64,000 nucleotides of DNA from Clostridiales bacterium (GCA_019415645.1 DXYV01000002.1:9864-73863); one strand, 5' to 3'; positions 39,865-49,446 are shown, numbered from the stretch's first letter. Translations and numbers: made by a program. Notes: generated by a model from the sequence alone, not told the origin.

Positions 39865-41214
39865 TCAGGGCAGCATGGGGAATACGGAGTACAGCACAGC
39901 CACGATTATGTTGCCCAGGAAGGTAAACAGCACGGTGGTCATGGCGATGGGCGGATAGCCCTCCTTGTACTTGATGCCGGTAATGCTCATCATGGCCACG
40001 ATAGCGCCGGCGAAGGGCAGGGAGTCCAGCACGGTGGTGGACAGCAGCAGGATACGGAAGGCGGCGTCCGGGTCCACGCCCAGCACCGGGATAAAGGTGT
40101 TGGCGGCGGCCACAGCGGCGATCAGCATACCGGCCGCGGAAGCGGCGGCGCCCAGCAGCAGGATGGCCATGAGGGACAGGGCCAGCAGAGCGGGGCCGGG
40201 CATGTTGATGAAAGTGTTCTGGATGATCTCGAAGGAAGGGGCGGCTTCGATGGCGTAGCCCAGCGTGTAGTTGAGCAGGATGATGGCGGGGATGCCGGCG
40301 ATGGTCACGCCGTCGTTCATGCTGTTGACCACGGTCATGACGCGGCTGGTGCCGTTGGTCTTGGGAATATACACGCCGTAGCAGAGGATCCCTACCACAC
40401 AGCCCACAGCCATGGACAGCCAGGCGGTGGTGCTGAAGAAGAGGTTATAGGTCACGGGGATGACCACCAGGGGGATGATGGTCAGAATGACGGGAGGCAG
40501 GTGGCTCTCGTCGGTGGCGGGGGGCTCCAGGGGGCCGTACTCAAACTTCATGCCGCCGGCCACGTCCTTCTTCATCATCTTGTTGATGTAGAAGAAGGAG
40601 GTGATGAACACGAACACGATGAAGAGGAAGCCGCCCACCCAGCCGGACCAGGAGCTGACGGTCTTCGCACCCAGGATACCCTGGGCCATGATATTGGGGG
40701 CGGCCAGGGAGCCGGGCATGACATTGCCCAGGGTGGAGCCCAGCACCAGCATCACGGGCATATACTTGCGGGGGATGTCCGCCTCCACCATGATTCCGGT
40801 GGCAATGCCGATCATGGTGAACAGGGAGGCGAAGGGATCCACACCCACGTAGTTGAAGATGACGTTCATGATGATGACGCAGGTGAAGCCGATCATCCGC
40901 TTGGCCTGGGCGGTGGCGTTCCTGCCCAGCAGGTTCAGCAGGAAGCGGGACAGCGAATGGGCCGCGCCGGAGTCAATGAACATTTTGCCGAAAATGGCGC
41001 CAAACAGGTACAGGGGCAGCAGGGTGGCCGCCTGGGTACCTACGGCGGGCATGATGGTCTCGTTGAAGGTCTGCATGATGGGCATGCTGTTGGTCACCAG
41101 CACGATCAGGCAGGCGACCATCACAACGTAGGCCAGATGGAATCCTTTGTAGGTGAAGAAGATGACCACAAAGAACGCTACAAAGATTCCAAGCAATCCA
41201 ATGATATCAGACAT
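39865..41214 (-). CDS. GntP-like anion/carboxylate permease
   Basis: The 449-residue membrane protein has about twelve helices. MSDIIGLLGIFVAFFVVIFF starts the first, and loops such as TQAATLLPLYLFGAIFGKMF and LGSTLGNVMPGSLAAPNIMA match the GntP/ArsB-type permease arrangement. Such permeases bring in gluconate, hydroxybutyrate or other organic anions with protons or sodium. The ATG at 41214 has AAAGGAGA upstream. It is divergent from a LysR regulator that probably controls it. The family call is by hydropathy and motif similarity, and the substrate is unknown. Confidence 0.78.
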   Translation of the reverse strand: MSDIIGLLGIFVAFFVVIFFTYKGFHLAYVVMVACLIVLVTNSMPIMQTFNETIMPAVGTQAATLLPLYLFGAIFGKMFIDSGAAHSLSRFLLNLLGRNATAQAKRMIGFTCVIIMNVIFNYVGVDPFASLFTMIGIATGIMVEADIPRKYMPVMLVLGSTLGNVMPGSLAAPNIMAQGILGAKTVSSWSGWVGGFLFIVFVFITSFFYINKMMKKDVAGGMKFEYGPLEPPATDESHLPPVILTIIPLVVIPVTYNLFFSTTAWLSMAVGCVVGILCYGVYIPKTNGTSRVMTVVNSMNDGVTIAGIPAIILLNYTLGYAIEAAPSFEIIQNTFINMPGPALLALSLMAILLLGAAASAAGMLIAAVAAANTFIPVLGVDPDAAFRILLLSTTVLDSLPFAGAIVAMMSITGIKYKEGYPPIAMTTVLFTFLGNIIVAVLYSVFPMLP

Positions 41215-41400
41215 GCTTTTTCTTGTTCTCCTTTCTTCTTTAACAGGTCCATTTGGACCGACAGCCAACAAACGCGCCTTTTTTCTTCCCCCAAGGACCG
41301 AACCGTACAATACGGCCCCAAGGCGCTGTGACGGTTGTAACTATATCATACAGACAGGCCTCTTGGAAAGGCTCCGTTCATTCAGAATTCGACAGCTATC

Positions 41401-41451
41401 ATTTACAAATTAAATGACAATGTTGTAATTTCCACCAATTAGATTTATAAT
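41401..41451 (+). promoter_or_regulatory. LysR promoter with a LysR-type box
   Basis: ATTTA-CAAAT-TAAAT at 41401-41415 is a 15-bp T-N11-A site of the kind bound by LysR proteins. TTGTAA at 41423-41428 and TATAAT at 41446-41451 are 17 bases apart and lead to the LysR gene. The rest of 41215-41498 holds the divergent permease leader, including a small GGTCC/GGACC hairpin at 41246-41259. Confidence 0.7.
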
Positions 41452-41498
41452 AAAAAATTAGATTTTCCACCGTCCTGCGTGTGGAAGGGAGGTCCCAT

Positions 41499-42416
41499 GT
41501 GAACACAGAGCAGATCAAATATTTCCTGGAGGTGGCCGATTGTCTCCATTTTACCGCCGCCGCCGCGCGCCTCTATGTCAGCCAGCCCACACTGTCCCGA
41601 CAGATCAAGGCCCTGGAGGCGGAACTGGGCGTGCCCCTCTTTATCCGCAACAACAACGCGGTGGAGTTGACAGAGGCTGGAAAACTGTTCTACGATGGGG
41701 TGGTTCCTTTGTTCCGGAGCTATTCCGAGTTGCTGGATCAGGTGCGCCGGTTCAGCACGGGGAGGGACGGAGGCGTTCTGACCCTGGGAATTCCAGAGGA
41801 GCAGCTGATCAGCCCGGTGGTAAATCAGGCAATCGAGATTTTTGCGGAAGATCATCCGGCGGTCCATATCCAGATCCAGCGTTGCACGGACCCGGAGATT
41901 CGTTCCGGTCTGCTCAATGGAAAGCTGGATATGGTCAACACCATAAAGACAACTATTGACAATTCAGACGGATTGACGCGTATTGTGATCTCAGTGGAAT
42001 CCGCTCTTCTGGCCGTCTCGGCGGACTGCGTTCTGCCCGAGGAGCGGCCCCTTCTGCCAAAAAACTGCCTGACACTGTTTGAGGCTTATCCGCTGCTGCT
42101 GCCTGCCGACCGCAATTTTGATCTTCCGGCTGGAGATCCGGTAGAGCTTTGGGCGCGGCAGGCCAATCTGGGCGAGCTCCGTCCCAATGCGCGTTTGGTA
42201 AATCAGATCGGAACTATTTCCGTCTATGTGGCGGCGGGATTGGGAGCAGCGACCATCAATGAGACCCATGTGTTGACCATTGATCCACGCTGTAAAACAG
42301 CGCCCATTGCGACCAATGATATTTATAAAAAAGTGCTCACCTATAATCCGGATAACCAGAAGCCCTATTTTCAGGATTTCCTGCACATTCTGCGCCGGCT
42401 GCTGGAGCACGGATAG
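41499..42416 (+). CDS. LysR-family transcriptional regulator
   Basis: The 305-residue regulator has the N-terminal winged helix (FTAAAARLYVSQPTLSRQIK then LEAELGVPLFIRNNNAVELT) and a periplasmic-binding-like effector domain from about residue 90. The start is the GTG at 41499, preceded by GGGAGG; the ATG two bases earlier is followed at once by TGA in its frame. It is divergent from the GntP-like permease, and a T-N11-A box lies between them, so it probably controls the permease in response to the transported compound. Confidence 0.92.
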   Translation: MNTEQIKYFLEVADCLHFTAAAARLYVSQPTLSRQIKALEAELGVPLFIRNNNAVELTEAGKLFYDGVVPLFRSYSELLDQVRRFSTGRDGGVLTLGIPEEQLISPVVNQAIEIFAEDHPAVHIQIQRCTDPEIRSGLLNGKLDMVNTIKTTIDNSDGLTRIVISVESALLAVSADCVLPEERPLLPKNCLTLFEAYPLLLPADRNFDLPAGDPVELWARQANLGELRPNARLVNQIGTISVYVAAGLGAATINETHVLTIDPRCKTAPIATNDIYKKVLTYNPDNQKPYFQDFLHILRRLLEHG

Positions 42417-42552
42417 CATTCCTTATGATGTGCTTCCCCCGAAAGGTCCCGGCTGTCCAAACTTCCGGAAAAACGACGGAGCATTTTGCTTGACGGGACA
42501 AGAGAAACCGTGCGATAATAGACGGAAACGAAACCATGGGAGGCCTGGACGC

Positions 42553-43722
42553 ATGACCGGATTTTTGGTGCGGCATTTGGTAAAAGACTGGGAAAAGACC
42601 GAGGACCCTGCGGTGCGGGAGCGCTACGGAGTGCTGTCCGGCGCGGTGGGGATTCTGCTGAACCTGCTGCTGTGTGCGGGAAAGTTTGCCGCTGGAATCC
42701 TGACCGGGGCTATCTCCATTACGGCGGACGCGTTCAACAACCTGTCCGATGCGGCCTCCTCGGTGGTCACGCTGGTGGGCTTCCGCATGGCGGGGCAAAA
42801 GGCCGACCGGGACCACCCCTTCGGCCACGGGCGAATCGAATATCTGGCCGGTTTGGCGGTGTCCGTGCTCATTCTGGTGGTGGGTGTGGAGCTGGGCAAA
42901 AGCTCCATTGAGAAGATCATCCATCCGGAGGCGGTGGAGTTTACCTGGCTGTCCGCAGGAATCCTGCTGGTCTCCGTGCTGGTAAAGCTGTGGATGAGCC
43001 GGTTCAACCGTGTGCTGAGCAAGCGGATCGATTCAGCGGCCATGGCCGCCACCGCCACGGATTCCCTGTCTGACGCGGTGGCCACCAGCGCGGTGCTGGC
43101 CGGCCTGCTGATCAGCGGGTTCGCCCATGTCCAGGTGGACGGGTGGATCGGCCTGCTGGTGGCGGTGTTCATCCTGCGGGCGGGCGTCGGCGCGGCCAAG
43201 GATACCCTGAACCCCCTGCTGGGTCAGCCGCCGGCCCCGGAGCTGGTGGACAACATTGAGCATACGATTCTGTCCCATCCGCAAATCGTGGGCGTACATG
43301 ACCTGGTGATCCATGACTACGGCCCCGGGCGGTGCATGATGAGTGTCCATGCCGAGGTGCCCGCGGAATCGGATATGATGGAGGTCCACGACGTGATCGA
43401 CCATGTGGAGCGGGAGCTCAAGGAGCGTTATCACCTGGAGGCGGTGATCCACATGGACCCCATCGACAGCAGCGACCCCAAGACCACTGCCCTCCGGGAC
43501 AAGGTGGCGAAGCTGGCCCGGGAGATCGACCCTGCGATCACGATTCACGACTTCCGGGTGACCCCCGGCCCGCTGCTGACCAATCTGATTTTTGACGCGG
43601 TGGTGCCCTATGAGGTCAAGCTGACCGATGAGGAAGTGAAGCAGACGCTGGAGCAGAAGGTGAAGGCTCTGGACGAGCGCTATTACACGGTGGTGGAGAT
43701 CGACCGCTGCTACGTGCGCTGA
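42553..43722 (+). CDS. Cation diffusion facilitator exporter, manganese-type motifs
   Basis: The 389-residue protein has six membrane helices and a C-terminal cytoplasmic dimerisation domain extended to about 180 residues. The metal sites read ITADAFNNLSD (N-x3-D) in helix 2 and ATATDSLSD (D-x3-D) in helix 5. This N-D-D-D set is the pattern of manganese exporters such as MntE, unlike the D/H sets of zinc exporters. Export of Mn(II), perhaps with Fe(II), is the best guess. GGAGG lies 9 bases before the ATG. It stands alone upstream of a two-component system. Confidence 0.88.
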   Translation: MTGFLVRHLVKDWEKTEDPAVRERYGVLSGAVGILLNLLLCAGKFAAGILTGAISITADAFNNLSDAASSVVTLVGFRMAGQKADRDHPFGHGRIEYLAGLAVSVLILVVGVELGKSSIEKIIHPEAVEFTWLSAGILLVSVLVKLWMSRFNRVLSKRIDSAAMAATATDSLSDAVATSAVLAGLLISGFAHVQVDGWIGLLVAVFILRAGVGAAKDTLNPLLGQPPAPELVDNIEHTILSHPQIVGVHDLVIHDYGPGRCMMSVHAEVPAESDMMEVHDVIDHVERELKERYHLEAVIHMDPIDSSDPKTTALRDKVAKLAREIDPAITIHDFRVTPGPLLTNLIFDAVVPYEVKLTDEEVKQTLEQKVKALDERYYTVVEIDRCYVR

Positions 43723-43798
43723 ACCGCCAAGAATTCACAATTTCTTTACCGATTGAAAGAAAAAATCCGCTATACTCGACTGGAAAGGACGTGAGGCA

Positions 43799-44485
43799 AT
43801 GGCCCGCAAAGTATTGATCGTAGAGGACGACGGCAACATCGCCGAGCTGCTCCATCTCTATTTGGAAAAGGAATCCTTTGAGACCGCCGTGGCCGGGGAC
43901 GGCCTGAAGGGCCTGGAGCTGTTCAACAGCTTTCAGCCGGATCTGGTGCTGCTGGACATCATGCTGCCCGGCATGGACGGCTGGGCGGTGTGCCGCAAGA
44001 TTCGGGAGACCTCCAAAGTGCCCATCATCATGCTGACGGCCAAGGGCGAGACCACCGACAAGGTCTCCGGCCTGGAGATGGGCGCCGACGACTACATCGT
44101 CAAGCCCTTTGAGATGAAGGAGGTCCTGGCCCGCATCCATGCGGTGCTCCGGCGCTATGGAGACGAGGAGCCGGCGGAAAAGAAGCTCACCTTCGACAAG
44201 CTGGTGATCAACCTGGACTCCTACGAGCTGATCGTGGACGGAAAGCGCATCGACACGCCCCCCAAGGAGCTGGAGCTGCTGTTCCATCTGGCCTCCTCGC
44301 CCAACCGGGTCTTCACCCGCAACCAGCTGCTGGACGAGGTGTGGGGCTTTGACTACTTTGGGGACTCCCGCACTGTGGACGTACACATCAAGCGCCTGCG
44401 GGAGAAGCTGGAGGGCGTCAGCGACCAGTGGAGCCTGAAAACCGTCTGGGGTGTAGGCTATAAATTCGAGGTCCTGAATACATGA
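43799..44485 (+). CDS. OmpR/PhoB-family response regulator
   Basis: The 228-residue regulator has a receiver domain with Asp53 in LVLLDIMLPG and Lys in YIVKPFEMKE, and a winged-helix output domain ending LKTVWGVGYKFEVLNT. Its stop overlaps the kinase ATG by 4 bases (ATGA), so the pair is translationally coupled. GTGAGGCA precedes the ATG. The next gene after the kinase is an HtrA protease, which suggests an envelope-stress system similar to CssRS, but that assignment is inference. Confidence 0.93.
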   Translation: MARKVLIVEDDGNIAELLHLYLEKESFETAVAGDGLKGLELFNSFQPDLVLLDIMLPGMDGWAVCRKIRETSKVPIIMLTAKGETTDKVSGLEMGADDYIVKPFEMKEVLARIHAVLRRYGDEEPAEKKLTFDKLVINLDSYELIVDGKRIDTPPKELELLFHLASSPNRVFTRNQLLDEVWGFDYFGDSRTVDVHIKRLREKLEGVSDQWSLKTVWGVGYKFEVLNT

Positions 44486-45924
44486 AAACCATCTACGGCC
44501 GCCAGTTCGCACTGATGGCGGGCGTGGTGCTGCTGTCCTTTCTGCTGCTGGGCAGTTCCTTTGCGGCGCTGAGCTACCAGTACACCGTGTCCGAAAAACG
44601 ACAGGGGCTGGAGCGCAACGCGGCGCGGGTGGCCGACCTGACGGCCTATGCCCTGACCCAGTACAACGACAATACCCTGGACTCGGTGTTTATTCAGAGC
44701 AGTCTGCCCAATCTGGCCACCATTGCCGACGCGGGAATCGTCATCACCACGCCGGAGGGTGTGGTGGCGTTCGCGGTGGACAACGACGGGACCATCCAGC
44801 CCTCCTATCGGGGCAAGAGCGTGTCTGCCGATGCGGTGACGGCCACCCTGAACGCGGGCGGCTACACCGGCATGACAACCCTGGGTGACCTGTATGCGGA
44901 TAAGCGCTATGTGGTTGGAATGCCCATTATGGTGCAGACCCTGCTGGGCGGCGAAAATCTGGCGGGCCTGGTGTTTATGTCCTCCGGTACCGCCAGCCTG
45001 ACCGAGGTATGGCGGGATATGTCCGGAATTTTCGTCCTGAGCGCCTGCGCGGTCATTCTGGTGGCCTGCGTCATCGCCTCCTTTACCTCGCACAGGCAGT
45101 CCCGGCCGCTGAAGGAGATTGCCGACGCGGCCCGGGAATTCGGACACGGCAAATTTGACATCCGGGTGGACGTGGGCCAACGGCAGGATGAGATTGGTGA
45201 ACTGGCCGAAGCCTTCAACGCCATGGCGGAATCCCTGTCCAAGAGCGAGGAGCGGCGCACGGAGTTCATTGCCAATGTGTCCCATGAGCTCAAGACGCCG
45301 ATGACCACCATTGCCGGCTTTGCTGACGGAATTTTGGATGGCACCATTCCGCCGGAGCGGGAAAAGGAGTATTTACAGGTCATCTCCTCCGAGACCCGCC
45401 GTCTGTCCCGGCTGGTGCGCAATATGCTGGACATCTCCCGCCTGCGGGCGGCGGACGACAGCACCGCCCAGGCACAGTTCGACATTGGGGAGGTCCTGGT
45501 CCAGGTTCTGGTCAGCCTGGAAAACAAGATCAACGCCAAGAGCCTGAATGTGAGCACTCTCCTGCCCGAGGAGCCCCTGCCCGTGTGGGGCGACCCGGAC
45601 GCCATCACGCAGGTGTGCTACAATCTGCTGGATAACGCCATCAAGTTTGCCCGGGAGGGCGGCGAGCTCTCCCTGGAGATCAAGTCCAAGGGCCAGAAGG
45701 CATATATTACCATTGGCGACGAGGGCGAGACCATCCCGCCGGAGGAGATCCCGCTGATCTTTGACCGCTTCCACAAGTCGGACCGCTCCCGCAGTCTGGA
45801 CCGGGACGGCGTGGGGCTGGGCCTCTATATCGTCAAGACCATTCTCAATTCCCACAAGGAAAACATCTCCTGCACCAGTGAGAACGGCGTGACCAAGTTT
45901 ACCTTCACGCTGACTAAGGCCTGA
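44482..45924 (+). CDS. Sensor histidine kinase with HAMP domain
   Basis: The 480-residue kinase has membrane helices at about 12-35 and 174-196 enclosing an extracytoplasmic sensor domain, a HAMP domain (SRPLKEIADAAREFGHGKFD), HisKA with His268 in NVSHELKTPMTT, and an HATPase domain (LLDNAIKFA, GVGLGLYIVK). It pairs with the regulator at 43799. HtrA begins 37 bases downstream, and no terminator is seen between, so the three may share a transcript. Confidence 0.94.
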   Translation: MKTIYGRQFALMAGVVLLSFLLLGSSFAALSYQYTVSEKRQGLERNAARVADLTAYALTQYNDNTLDSVFIQSSLPNLATIADAGIVITTPEGVVAFAVDNDGTIQPSYRGKSVSADAVTATLNAGGYTGMTTLGDLYADKRYVVGMPIMVQTLLGGENLAGLVFMSSGTASLTEVWRDMSGIFVLSACAVILVACVIASFTSHRQSRPLKEIADAAREFGHGKFDIRVDVGQRQDEIGELAEAFNAMAESLSKSEERRTEFIANVSHELKTPMTTIAGFADGILDGTIPPEREKEYLQVISSETRRLSRLVRNMLDISRLRAADDSTAQAQFDIGEVLVQVLVSLENKINAKSLNVSTLLPEEPLPVWGDPDAITQVCYNLLDNAIKFAREGGELSLEIKSKGQKAYITIGDEGETIPPEEIPLIFDRFHKSDRSRSLDRDGVGLGLYIVKTILNSHKENISCTSENGVTKFTFTLTKA

Positions 45925-45961
45925 CCGGACTGCGGCTGGCCGCGCCCGGGGGAGGGAGCCT

Positions 45962-47203
45962 ATGCGAAATTATATGTTTGACCGTGTGCCTGAGCTGGCG
46001 GAACAAGTTCCGTCCGCACCGGCCTGTGCGGCCCCCGCGCCCCGCCTGGGACGCAGGGGCGCGCTGGTGCTGGGGGCCTTTCTGGCCGTGATCGCGGCGC
46101 TGACCGTGTTCACGCTGGTCCTGTATGCCCTGACGGGGGACCCGGCGGAGTACAGCTTGGAGGGAGACAGCTCCGGGCCGGTGGACCCGGGGTTTGCCCT
46201 GCCCGGGCTGTTCGAGCAGGAGGAGGAGACCCAGGAGACCACCATCCGGCGGGCCCAAACCGGGGACGGCACCCGGCTGTCCATTGAGACGGAGCGGGGT
46301 GAGCTCCTGTCGGCGGAGGAGATTTATGCCAAGGTGCTGCCCTCCGTGGTCAGCGTCACGGCCTTTTCCGGAAACACCGGCAGTGCCGGGTCGGGCGTGG
46401 TCATGAGCGCTGACGGCTATATCATCACCAATTACCATGTGATCGAGGGCATGGCGGAGGCCTGGGTGGGCCTGCTGACCGAAGAGGCCACCCAGAGCGG
46501 AATCTACCAGTATCCCGCCGAGCTGGTGGGCTACTATGCGGATCTGGACATTGCGGTGCTGAAGGTGGACGCCCAGGACCTGGTTCCCGCCGAATTCGGT
46601 TCCTCCCGGGACCTGGCGGTGGGGGAGACCGCCTATGCGCTGGGCAATCCCATGGGTTATCTGTATGGGACCTTTACCGATGGAATCATCTCCGCGCTGA
46701 ACCGGAATATCAGCGTGGGCGGCCATCAGATGACCCTGATTCAGACCAGCGCGGCCCTCAACTCGGGCAATTCCGGCGGCGCGCTCATCAACGCCTGTGG
46801 CCAGGTGGTGGGCATCACCGTGGCCAAGATCGCCCCGGAGGATTCGGTCACCACCGAGGGCCTGGGGCTGGCCATTCCCATCAGTGAGGCTCGGGGAATC
46901 ATCAACAGCATCCTGAGCGAGGGCTACGTGGTGACGCCGGCCATCGGAATCACCTGCCTGGTGGCGGAGGTGGACGGCCGGACCGGAATCTATGTGCAGT
47001 CGGTGGAGGAGACGGCGCCCGCCGCCCGGGCGGGCATGAAGGCCGGCGACGTTATCCTGACGGTCAACGGGCAGTCCGTGACCAGTGTGGAGGAGCTGCG
47101 CGACATTCTGTACGACACGGGCGTGGGCGGAACGGTGGATGTGGTCGTTCTGCGGGACGGCTCAGAGATTCAGATGTCCTTCGCCCTGTATGCCAACTCG
47201 TAA
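45962..47203 (+). CDS. HtrA/DegP-type membrane-anchored serine protease
   Basis: The 413-residue protease has a cytoplasmic N-terminal tail, one membrane helix at about 34-57, a trypsin-like domain with the triad His159 (TNYHVIEG), Asp196 (ADLDIAVLK) and Ser271 (LNSGNSGGAL), and one PDZ domain from about residue 310 (SVEETAPAARAGMKAGDVIL). It degrades misfolded proteins outside the membrane. It is probably the output gene of the two-component pair just upstream. A terminator with TTTT follows. Confidence 0.94.
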   Translation: MRNYMFDRVPELAEQVPSAPACAAPAPRLGRRGALVLGAFLAVIAALTVFTLVLYALTGDPAEYSLEGDSSGPVDPGFALPGLFEQEEETQETTIRRAQTGDGTRLSIETERGELLSAEEIYAKVLPSVVSVTAFSGNTGSAGSGVVMSADGYIITNYHVIEGMAEAWVGLLTEEATQSGIYQYPAELVGYYADLDIAVLKVDAQDLVPAEFGSSRDLAVGETAYALGNPMGYLYGTFTDGIISALNRNISVGGHQMTLIQTSAALNSGNSGGALINACGQVVGITVAKIAPEDSVTTEGLGLAIPISEARGIINSILSEGYVVTPAIGITCLVAEVDGRTGIYVQSVEETAPAARAGMKAGDVILTVNGQSVTSVEELRDILYDTGVGGTVDVVVLRDGSEIQMSFALYANS

Positions 47204-47219
47204 CATAAAGAACGTATAG

Positions 47220-47252
47220 GACCCGCGCCGGTTTGTCCGGCGCGGGTCTTTT
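47220..47252 (+). terminator. Terminator of the HtrA transcript
   Basis: GACCCGCGCCGG at 47220-47231 pairs with CCGGCGCGGGTC at 47237-47248 and is followed by TTTTG. Confidence 0.88.
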
Positions 47253-47254
47253 GC

Positions 47255-47283
47255 TTGACGGCTATTACGGTTTATGATATATT
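47255..47283 (+). promoter_or_regulatory. Promoter of the PadR operon, with overlapping inverted repeat
   Basis: TTGACG at 47255-47260 and TATATT at 47278-47283 are 17 bases apart. ATTAC and GTAAT at 47281-47296 form an inverted repeat just downstream of the -10, where PadR could repress its own gene. Confidence 0.7.
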
Positions 47284-47311
47284 ACAGTAAACGTAATAAT
47301 GAGGTGGGAGA

Positions 47312-47635
47312 ATGAGGGACAATGCGGTGGGCGGCGCGCTCACGGAGACGACCTTTTTGATTCTGCTGGCCGTATGGCAGGGGCCGCGGCACGGATACGG
47401 TATTCTCCAGTTCATCCGGGAACAGACCGGAGGACGGGTGGTGCTGGGGGCGGGCACACTTTACGGCGCGCTGAGTGCGCTGGAGAAAAAAGGGTGGCTG
47501 GCTGCTGCCGAGAAAGGACAGAAGAAAGAATACGCCCTCACGCCCGCAGGCCGGGAGGCGGTCCGGAGAGAACTGGCCCGTCTGCAGGCGGTGGAAGAGC
47601 TGGCGCGGGCGATTCTGAAGGAGGAAGAACCATGA
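47312..47635 (+). CDS. PadR-family transcriptional regulator
   Basis: The 107-residue protein is a short winged helix: ETTFLILLAVWQGPRHGYGI, the strand-turn GRVVLGAGTLYGALSALEKK and the wing KKEYALTPAGREAVRRELAR. This is the PadR-s1 type, usually a repressor of the membrane protein gene beside it. GAGGTGGGAGA precedes the ATG. The stop overlaps the DUF2812 gene by 4 bases, the standard arrangement for such pairs in Firmicutes. Confidence 0.92.
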   Translation: MRDNAVGGALTETTFLILLAVWQGPRHGYGILQFIREQTGGRVVLGAGTLYGALSALEKKGWLAAAEKGQKKEYALTPAGREAVRRELARLQAVEELARAILKEEEP

Positions 47636-48282
47636 AAAAACGGATCTTGCGCTATTGCTTTGATTTTCTGGACGGCCAGGCGGCCTGGCTGAATCAGATG
47701 GCCAGCCAGGGCTGGCGGCTGGCTGGCTGCCATACGCTGACTTATGAGTTTGAGTCCTGCCGGCCAGGGAGCTACGAGTATGCGGTGGAACTGGTGGCGG
47801 ACCAGACGGCGGAACAGGCGGACCAGTACCGCGCATTGCTGGAGAGTTTGGGGTATCGCGTATGGACGAAAAACCTGAATGTCAATTACGCCATCGGCCA
47901 TGTGCGCTGGCGTCCCTGGGTAGGGGCTGGACGGGCCAGTGTGGCCGCCACGTCGGGAATTGGGAACACCAGCCGCTGGAATCAGGAGCTGTTTGTGGTG
48001 GAGCGGCCAGCGGAGGGGAGCCCATTTCAGCTCCATACGAGCCTGGAGGACCGAATCAAGGCCTATCGGAAGGTTCGGCGCGCCTATGCCTGGGGGACTG
48101 CGGCCATGCTGACGCTGGCTGTGCTGACAGTGGTGCAGACCACTCGGGGGGCCTGCGCACCGCTGCCCGGCGGGGTCCTGCTGGCCCTTCTTCTGGTGTT
48201 CGCGGCCCTGTGGGGCGGACCGGCCCTTCGCCTGACGGCCCGTTTGCGGGAGCTGACGCGGGAGAACCAAATCCACGAATAA
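47632..48282 (+). CDS. DUF2812 domain membrane protein
   Basis: The 216-residue protein has an N-terminal cytoplasmic DUF2812 domain (WLNQMASQGWRLAGCHTLTY, then YEYAVELVADQTAEQADQYR) and two membrane helices near 155-175 and 180-198. The function is unknown; such proteins are almost always coupled to a PadR repressor and are thought to respond to envelope or antibiotic stress. It is complete and ends at a bidirectional terminator. Confidence 0.85.
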   Translation: MKKRILRYCFDFLDGQAAWLNQMASQGWRLAGCHTLTYEFESCRPGSYEYAVELVADQTAEQADQYRALLESLGYRVWTKNLNVNYAIGHVRWRPWVGAGRASVAATSGIGNTSRWNQELFVVERPAEGSPFQLHTSLEDRIKAYRKVRRAYAWGTAAMLTLAVLTVVQTTRGACAPLPGGVLLALLLVFAALWGGPALRLTARLRELTRENQIHE

Positions 48283-48286
48283 AAAA

Positions 48287-48320
48287 CGCCGCCGGATGTG
48301 TCTGGACACATCCGGCGGCG
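48287..48320. terminator. Bidirectional terminator
   Basis: A 16-bp stem (48287-48302 with 48305-48320) follows AAAAAA. It lies between the DUF2812 gene and the convergent transporter gene. Confidence 0.82.
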
Positions 48321-48326
48321 CTGCGC

Positions 48327-49415
48327 TCAGGGGAGCACCAGGTCGCCCTCTTTGATCCAGCCGATCCGGCGGAAAAACAGGCCGAAAGCCCAGCACAGGA
48401 CCGCCGGAAGGACGAAGCAGATCAGCAGCAGTCCCGCCCAGTCGAAGGCAGTGATGGCGTCTTTGACGCCGAGGGCCACATCGTTGACCCAGCCGGCATA
48501 CACGCCGATCTGGCCAACCAGACCGCAGGTGCCCATGCCGGAGGCCACGCCGCCGGCGGGGTCGTTCATCTCCAGATGAAACACACAGGTGGCCAGGGGG
48601 CCGGTAATGGCGGAGGTCAGAATGGCGGGCAGCCAGATTTTGGGGTTGCGGACGATGTTGGGCATCTGAAGCATGGAGGTGCCCAGACCCTGGCTGACCA
48701 GACCGCCCCAGCGGTTCTCCCGAAAGGAGAGCACGGCAAAGCCCACCATATTGGCGCAGCAGCCGGCCACCGCCGCGCCGCCGGCCAGACCGGTCAGTCC
48801 GATGGCCGCGCAGATGGCGGCGGAGGAGATGGGCAGGGTCAGAGCGATTCCAATGACCACGGACACCAGCATCCCCATCCAGAAGGGCTGGAGCACAGTG
48901 GCCCACTTGACAAAATCACCCACCGCCGCCGCGGCGGTGCCGATGGCGGGCGCCCACCAGGCAGAGAGGGCCACGCCGGAAAGAATGGTCACCAGGGGCG
49001 TGACCAGAATGTCGACCTTGGTCTCCTTGGAGACTGCCTTGCCCAGCTCAGCGGCAATGACCGCGATAAACAGCACTGCTAAGGGGCCGCCTGCGCCGCT
49101 CTCCCCGGTCAGCGTGGTGCTGCCCAGGGCGTTGGCCGCATAACCCACGGTGGCCAGGGAGAACAGTACCAGGGGCGGCGCCTGAAGCGCGTAGCCAATG
49201 GCCACGGCCATAGCCGAGCCGCTCATGGCGGAGGCATAGCCGCCCACATCCACCAGGAAGGGGATTCCCAGCTGCTGGCCCAGAGTCTGGACAATGGTGC
49301 CGATGAGCAGGGAACAGAACAGGCCCTGTGCCATGGCGCCCAGCGCGTCGATACCATACCGCCTGGCGGAAATTACAATGTTTTTCCGCTGCAGGAAGGC
49401 TTTGCATTTTTCCAT
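48327..49415 (-). CDS. PTS_EIIC-like membrane transporter under NiaR control
   Basis: The 362-residue protein has about nine hydrophobic helices. Glycine-rich loops such as DVGGYASAMSGSAMAVAIGY, GESGAGGPLAVLF and LPISSAAICAAIGLTGLAGG fit the stand-alone PTS_EIIC_2 family, whose members lack linked IIA and IIB domains. A near-perfect NiaR-type operator lies 30-70 bases upstream, over its promoter. That points to transport of nicotinate, nicotinamide or a precursor rather than a sugar. The regulatory evidence is direct; the substrate is inference. Confidence 0.82.
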   Translation of the reverse strand: MEKCKAFLQRKNIVISARRYGIDALGAMAQGLFCSLLIGTIVQTLGQQLGIPFLVDVGGYASAMSGSAMAVAIGYALQAPPLVLFSLATVGYAANALGSTTLTGESGAGGPLAVLFIAVIAAELGKAVSKETKVDILVTPLVTILSGVALSAWWAPAIGTAAAAVGDFVKWATVLQPFWMGMLVSVVIGIALTLPISSAAICAAIGLTGLAGGAAVAGCCANMVGFAVLSFRENRWGGLVSQGLGTSMLQMPNIVRNPKIWLPAILTSAITGPLATCVFHLEMNDPAGGVASGMGTCGLVGQIGVYAGWVNDVALGVKDAITAFDWAGLLLICFVLPAVLCWAFGLFFRRIGWIKEGDLVLP

Positions 49416-49446
49416 CGTTGATCGTTCCTCTCTCCATAAAGCAAAT

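Noticed and set aside
39820..41331. 503-codon open frame on the plus strand, rich in His, Gly and Gln
   Set aside because: It is antisense to the GntP-like permease, which has clear membrane helices and a ribosome site.
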